From assembly GCA_017979445.1 (NCBI GenBank), contig CM030716.1:9175974-9239973 (forward strand): 64,000 nucleotides of DNA, read 5' to 3'. The notes beneath the pieces were generated by a model. The model was not told where the DNA came from, did not search any database, and saw only the letters and a program-made list of their open reading frames with translations. Shown one piece after another: positions 58,992 to 64,000 of this stretch (its first letter is position 1; each line of letters begins with the position of its first letter). The position numbers and the translations under genes are program-made. This stretch comes from Akebia trifoliata (Eukaryota > Streptophyta > Magnoliopsida > Ranunculales > Lardizabalaceae).

Positions 58992-59170
58992 GTAGGCATT
59001 AAAATTGTTGTTTCTGAATACTGATTTCTTATGGCAAAGAGAGAAGAAGTTAGAACAAATCTTAATTTCGAAATTGAATGTAAAAGAAAAATATTACCTA
59101 AAAAGAAATGGTTGAAGCGTGCACAAAGCACTATCCTAAAACGAAATTTGCCCCTGCTACGGTACCACAG

Positions 59171-61067
59171 TCTGTAGGCATTCATTCTGTATGATTCAAC
59201 AACCCACGTATCCAAAAGGGTACTCTAAATTGGAACGTAACTTCGAACTCGACGATGTTGTGTGCTCTCACAACGACTAATAAATTACTGATAATTCGAA
59301 AATATAAAATAGCAGAAAAAATCAAGTAGTTTAAATCGACTAAAAGAGAAAGTGACTGTTTAGAATAGTCACAAACTGGTTCTGAACAGACACATTGTGC
59401 TGGTTCAGAATAAACACACTGGTTCAAAACAAAATTTAAATTTAAAAAATGTTTAGAATTTTTTAAATAAAAACGGACCTTGAAAATTAAAGCAAAAAAG
59501 CGGGGGCTTTTGCTCTCACCCACGTGAGGTGTAAATCCAAGATTTTGCACCCCCCCTGCGCGTACGTCGTACGTGCGCATTAAGGTTTTCGGACCGGTGG
59601 ATCCAAATTCCAATTAGAACCATGGGTTTTCTTTTTGGACTCCCGTGTACGCGCGTGAGCCCGCCCACTACTTCTATCCACTTTAAAGCTATTAGAAGCA
59701 CAACTACTTAAGAATTGCAAATCAATTCTTCTCTTAGTCGAAGTGGGACTAAAATTATTCAAGGCAAAAATAAAACTATCAACTAAACTAAAAGCAATAA
59801 AGTAAAAAGGATAAAGTATAAAGCATAAAGCAAACATGAGATTTAAATACCCTATGGTTAATATATTGATTTACCATATGGTTGCAATTAAATGAATATT
59901 AAAGGATTTTCCAATTCAACCCTTTAAATTCCAACAAAAATTTCATGAAGGTCTTTACAAATTTTGTAAATCAAAATAAAGTCCTTAAAAACCATAAATA
60001 GGCCCCTCACATTCAAATGGGGCCATTGACAAGAAATGGGTCTCCTGAAACTTAGGTTTGGGCTCTATGATCCAGAGAAAATCCAAGTGATCCACGTTAA
60101 AGGGACCTACACTCAAATAAATGAGCTTAAGCCTACCAATAATCCATAAAATCCTTAAAATAGGATTTGGATGAGTTTAACCTTTACACAAATCGATCAA
60201 AGTTCTTTAAGTTGGGGTATAATTGAAAAGTTAAATTATCTTTAAGTCTATAAATATCAAAGCTTCCCTTATGTAGAGGGGCGATCATTTCCTCTCAGAA
60301 GATAGAAGCTCTCAAACCCTCTTCTAAAGACGAAGTAAAACTCTTTAAGAAAGACTTGGATTCTGATTCAAGAAAAGATCAAGCTCAAAGGCCATTATTT
60401 AGAAGTCAAGAAATCTTTCTCAATTGATAACATGCGAAGTTCGGAGAGAAGAAAATCTACATAAATCTCTACAGAATATCAAGTTTTAAAATCTTTCTTC
60501 AGAAGCCAAGAAATCATTCTCAACTGATACAACATAAAACCCAGAGTATAACATTCATTGCAATATAGATCTCGATGAGTGAAAAACCCAAAAAAATCTC
60601 CTACAAAACTCAAAACTAGAGAGAGAGAGGTCATTGAAGAGTTGAAAGCAGCTTAAAGCTTTTTTGTCGAAAAGAAAACCTAGAAGAAGACTTTGAGAGA
60701 GAGAGAGAGAGAGAGAAGATTTGTTAAAAATGAAGCAACAAAGAAAGAGAATTGCCATACCTATTTGGAGATAGTGTTAATCAACATTACAAAACATTAT
60801 AATAGTCATTTGAACAATTTTAGTAGTTGTCTACAATTAGGATTAGGCTCATATAAATTCATAACCTAAAAAAAGAAATCTAGAGAGAGAGAGAGAGAGA
60901 GTTTTAATACCCCCAATTTTTACTTATTCTCAACTATTCACTTACCTTTTATTTTTATTTTTAATGGAGTGTAATAAGTAAAAGTTGGGGTGCCAGTAGC
61001 AACTCTTTAAAATACCTTCCATCTTTTTTTTTTTCTCTTTGAAAATGAAAATAAGATAAAAATGGAT

Positions 61068-61103
<36 letters not shown>

Positions 61104-61573
61104 GGTGTGTTATACATACAAGGTAACGTGCAAATAGAAAATACTCCACTTTACAAAGAGGGAAATAAATAATGCTGTGGCATTTAAAAAGCACTTGAAT
61201 GATAAAACAAAATTTTAATAAGAAGCCCAACAAAGTGAAACTGGGATCAGTTCGAACCATACGGAAAGTAATGACCATATATAAATAAAATATTAACCAC
61301 CAGCAGTCCAAATTAACAGACTACTTATGAATGAAGGCAAGTAAAGATGAAACTATAATCAAAGAACCTCCGTTGGAAACCACTGATTCACTTACATTCG
61401 CTTTGTTTTATATTAGTCTAATTATGCTTCCAACAGTAGATAGACAACATAATCAACTCATATAATTATAATTAGATTAAGACCATCTCCCCACAAATTC
61501 AGCTCATGAGGCCGGCCAATCTAAATCAGTACATTTTCCCCGGCACGACATGCCTTCTATAATCTAAAGCCAC
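59171..61573. other. Intergenic, no gene recognised; microsatellites
   Basis: Minus-strand open frames (59182-59613, 59516-59701, 59580-59837) show no domain. (GA)n lies at about 60694-60716 and 60881-60901, and (CT)n at about 61069-61098. CTGGTTCWGAAC is repeated three times at about 59376-59438, and a CGTACG-rich near-palindrome is at about 59558-59578. The right end holds the protease promoter. Confidence 0.5.
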
Positions 61574-61575
61574 TC

Positions 61576-61584
61576 TATATATAA
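61576..61584 (+). promoter_or_regulatory. TATA box of the cysteine protease gene
   Basis: TATATATAA, about 72 bp upstream of the start codon, a normal plant spacing. Confidence 0.7.
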
Positions 61585-61655
61585 ACTGAAGCCATGAAAG
61601 GTGTCAGGACAACTTAAACAATAACAATCTTAGCTTAATATTTAGTTGGTAACAT

Positions 61656-62964
61656 ATGGCATCTGTATGCATGATCTCCTTGGCCTTACTATGCATTTTG
61701 GGAGTATGGGCTTCTCAAGCCTCGGCTCGTAGTCTCCATGAAGCATCTATCTTAGAGAGGCATGAACAATGGATGGCTCGTTACGGGCGTGTTTACGAGG
61801 ATGACATTGAGAAGGAGAGGCGGTTCCAGATATTTAAGGCTAATGTGGAAAAAATTGAATCGCTCAACAACGTTGGGGACCGACTGTATAAGTTGAGTGT
61901 AAATGAATTTGCGGATCAAACTAATGAAGAATTCAAGGCATCTCATAATGGGTATAAGAAATTCACCAAAAGTGGGTCATCGACAACAACATCCTTCAGA
62001 TATGAAGATGTTACAGCGGTTCCATCTAGCATGGATTGGAGGAAAAAAGGTGCTGTTACCCCAATCAAGGACCAAGGCCAATGTGGTAAGAGAGCATTTA
62101 TTAGGCCTATACATAGAGCTGAATTATCTATAGATTTACTTTTACATAATATCCATGTATTCACCAACATACCCTCAAAACGCTTTGTGGTAATTTTAAG
62201 TTAAAGATCAAAATGTCCAAATTTTTTAATTTGATGACCAAAAGTTTCCAAAGAATCTGTTTTTTACTAAATGCCCTATAGCTTATGGAAGCACTTTTGT
62301 ACACAACCCAAAAGTGCAAATTTGGTTACTATGTCTCATAGTTTAATTTTCTATCTTTTATGGAAATGTAGGATGTTGTTGGGCATTCTCAGCAGTGGCA
62401 GCTATGGAAGGGATTAACCAGCTCACAACGGGTAAGCTAATCTCTCTATCTGAACAAGAACTAGTAGATTGCGATACTACTGGAGTGGACCAAGGATGTG
62501 GGGGTGGTCTTATGGATGACGCCTTCAAATTCATCCTACACAACAAGGGCCTCACTACCGAAACTAACTATCCTTACAAGGGAGTTGATGCTACTTGCAA
62601 CAGCAAGAAGACAGCCTCATCTGCAGCTAAAATCACTGGGTATGAAGATGTTCCAACCAACAGCGAGAAGGCCCTATTGAAGGCCGTGGCAAATCAGCCC
62701 GTGTCTGTGGCTATCGATGCTAGTGGATCTGACTTTCAATTCTACTCGAGCGGTGTTTTCACTGGACAATGTGGCACTGATCTAGATCACGGTGTCACTG
62801 CTGTTGGTTATGGGACAAGTGATGATGGGACCAAATATTGGTTGGTGAAGAATTCGTGGGGCTCGGGATGGGGAGAGGAAGGATACATAAGAATGCAAAG
62901 AGATGTTGATGCCAAGGAAGGGTTGTGTGGTATTGCCATGGAATCTTCTTACCCTACGGCATGA
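61656..62964 (+). CDS. Papain-like cysteine protease, SAG39-type (2 exons, 340 aa)
   Basis: Exons are 61656-62085 and 62372-62964. The donor TGTG|GTAAGAG and acceptor GTAG|GATG split the codon of Gly144; the total is 1023 nt. A signal peptide (about residues 1-24) is followed by an I29 propeptide with a full ERFNIN motif ([20 protein letters not shown]). The mature enzyme starts near VPSSMDWR (residue 122). Catalytic residues are Cys146 in GQCGCCW, His283 in DLDHGV and Asn304 in KNSWGSGWG. No granulin domain or KDEL tail. It acts in the secretory/vacuolar pathway after pro-region removal; a senescence or stress role is inferred from SAG39/SAG12-like relatives. Within exon 1 the frame reads past the donor, but the intron removes this. 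No defects seen. Confidence 0.95.
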
Positions 62965-63483
62965 AAGTAATCTATATATGTATGACTAATGTGTGTGTTA
63001 AGATCAATGTAAATTAAACTTCTATAAAAAAATTAAAAAAAACGTGTTTAGTAGCTTCTTGTGTTTGTGATTTTTAGATGCACTAGTAACTAATGAGGTT
63101 CTAATAACGTTTACGAGAGGTTACAGAAAGTGATTAAAAATGTCAATTGAAAATATCACCCAAGGTTCGAAGAGTTAAAAAATCCAAGGAGCACTTATTG
63201 TAAGAAAATCTTAAGAACATTTGGAAGGAAAAAGAAACAGGGACTTTGATAGAATGAGTTTCGAAGGATTGAGCTTTTACTCTTTAATTTTATATGAATC
63301 TAAACAAACTTGGACCCATATACACCCAATTCTTTTGTAGAATGGGTATGAGATAGCTAGTGAGAAGCACCAACAATGTCATATATGGTTATCTCATATA
63401 CAGCTTATTACCCAAAACACAAGAAGAATGTAAAAAGGCTCTTAGAACATACCATAATAGAACAAATGCCAAATATATTTATC
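62965..63483. other. 3' flank of the protease gene, no gene seen
   Basis: Likely 3' UTR to about 63040 (A-rich stretch after ATGTAAATTAAA), then plain AT-rich DNA. Confidence 0.5.
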
Positions 63484-63498
63484 TATCTTGATCTTCTT

Positions 63499-63745
63499 CT
63501 TTTTATGATAACCGGGTATCCTTGTAGACAGGGAACTGGGTCCATATCTGGGCTTTGCCCAGTCCATACACCATGGTCTTGTCTAGTCCCCGAGCACGTG
63601 CAACGCCTGCACCAGGTAAGTGAGGGTGCGCCCTCGCAGGTGGCCCCTAAGGAATATAAATACTCATACTGGGTATCGAACTCACGACCTATGGGCAATA
63701 ACCTCTTATCAGTCTGAAATTGCTGTTGAGCCAATTCCTTGTAGT
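63499..63745 (-). mobile_element. tRNA-derived SINE (about 247 bp)
   Basis: Flanking duplications are TATCTTGATCTTCTT (63484-63498) and TATCTTAATCTTCTT (63746-63760), 14 of 15 matching. On the minus strand the head holds an A box TTGGCTCAACAGC (63722-63734) and a B box GAGTTCGATACC (63672-63683), spaced as in tRNA promoters. The body ends with CCGGTTATCATAAAAAGAAG, an A-rich tail. A plus-strand open frame here is incidental. Confidence 0.85.
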
Positions 63746-63832
63746 TATCTTAATCTTCTTGTAGGTTTTCTTTAAAGAAGATAATCAAAGATAAAAGATC
63801 CCCTTTTCTTTTTCAAGATTCAGAGGGAGAGA

Positions 63833-63835
<3 letters not shown>

Positions 63836-63862
<27 letters not shown>
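63836..63862. repeat. (AG)n microsatellite
   Basis: About 13 AG units. The remaining bases to 64000 show no gene. Confidence 0.95.
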
Positions 63863-63866
<4 letters not shown>

Positions 63867-64000
63867 AAAGTTCTAATTGAGAAAAAAAGATCATGTCTTG
63901 ATTGGCCACCCAGAATCAATCCTTCACAATCAGATTGAATTTGATATACGATGATGTCTTAGTGATCAAACCTTTGATCGCATTTCAATAAATGAAGATT

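Larger units (their letters stand above)
53780..59170 (+). mobile_element. L1-type LINE remnant, split by two solo LTRs
   Basis: 53780-54192 encodes the C-terminal RT region (SGLQVSDFKSHAFF, LSYAGRLELIKSVL, FQIYWSSYFNIP, ILNNFLW). After the first solo LTR it continues from 56323 with WRDILKAREF and FIMGNGENTLMWKDP. It then reaches the zinc-binding RT tail at 56793-57158 (CSLCLTNQETNGHLFFGC). After the second solo LTR a further piece, SEYWFLMAKREEVR-like with a stop, runs from 58992. Several stops and shifts are present, the 5' half is missing, and the 3' end is uncertain. Confidence 0.85.

Noticed and set aside
59182..59837. Minus-strand open frames near 59.2-59.8 kb
   Set aside because: No domain, no convincing splice or promoter structure, and low-complexity repeats (CTGGTTC) inside.
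63671..63734. tRNA gene suggested by A and B boxes
   Set aside because: No cloverleaf or anticodon arm is evident, and TSDs and an A-rich tail define a SINE instead.

Overview
The window is nuclear DNA from a flowering plant, probably a eudicot. It is AT-rich, genes carry spliceosomal introns, and most of the sequence is plant-type transposable elements (Ty3/gypsy, Ty1/copia, Ogre/Tat-like non-autonomous LTR elements, L1-type LINEs, a tRNA-derived SINE, MULE-like and hAT-like short elements). Nothing bacterial or organellar was recognised.

Four host genes can be reconstructed fully from splice sites, plus the tail of a fifth. (1) The 3' end of an unidentified gene lies at 3-766 (+). (2, 3) Two tandem copies of a two-domain DJ-1/PfpI gene lie on the minus strand: copy A at 3982-27483 and copy B at 29831-42474. 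Both give open 396-codon reading frames from eight exons of identical length. (4) A GT31 beta-1,3-galactosyltransferase of seven exons and 346 codons lies at 46039-52336 (-). (5) A SAG39-type papain-like cysteine protease of two exons and 340 codons lies at 61656-62964 (+).

The main story is layered insertion and duplication. A chromodomain-type Ty3/gypsy element entered the DJ-1 intron that separates the two protein domains. A short-LTR copia element then entered that gypsy element, leaving an AGARC target duplication. The whole gene with both elements was next duplicated in tandem (unit A about 1251-27605, unit B about 28350-42590). Later, copy A alone received a 10.7-kb Ogre/Tat-like LARD (12108-22772; LTRs of 1742 bp that look identical; TSD GTTGT). 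It also received a hAT-like insertion (1641-2621) with a MULE-like foldback inside it (1883-2250, 9-bp TSD). Copy B alone received two small insertions. Copy A therefore has an intron of about 20 kb and copy B one of about 9 kb, where the element-free intron would be about 270 bp.

From 42.6 to 46 kb lie a 951-bp MULE-like foldback and hAT-like GGTTCGG-type islands. From 52.7 to 59.2 kb lie a hAT-like element, inverted repeats, and an L1 LINE remnant split by two solo LTRs of the same Ogre/Tat-like style in opposite orientations (TSDs GAGTG and GTAGG). The protease gene follows about 2.5 kb of gene-free sequence, and a SINE with a near-perfect 15-bp target duplication closes the window. No RNA genes, CRISPR arrays or undescribed defence-like system were seen.
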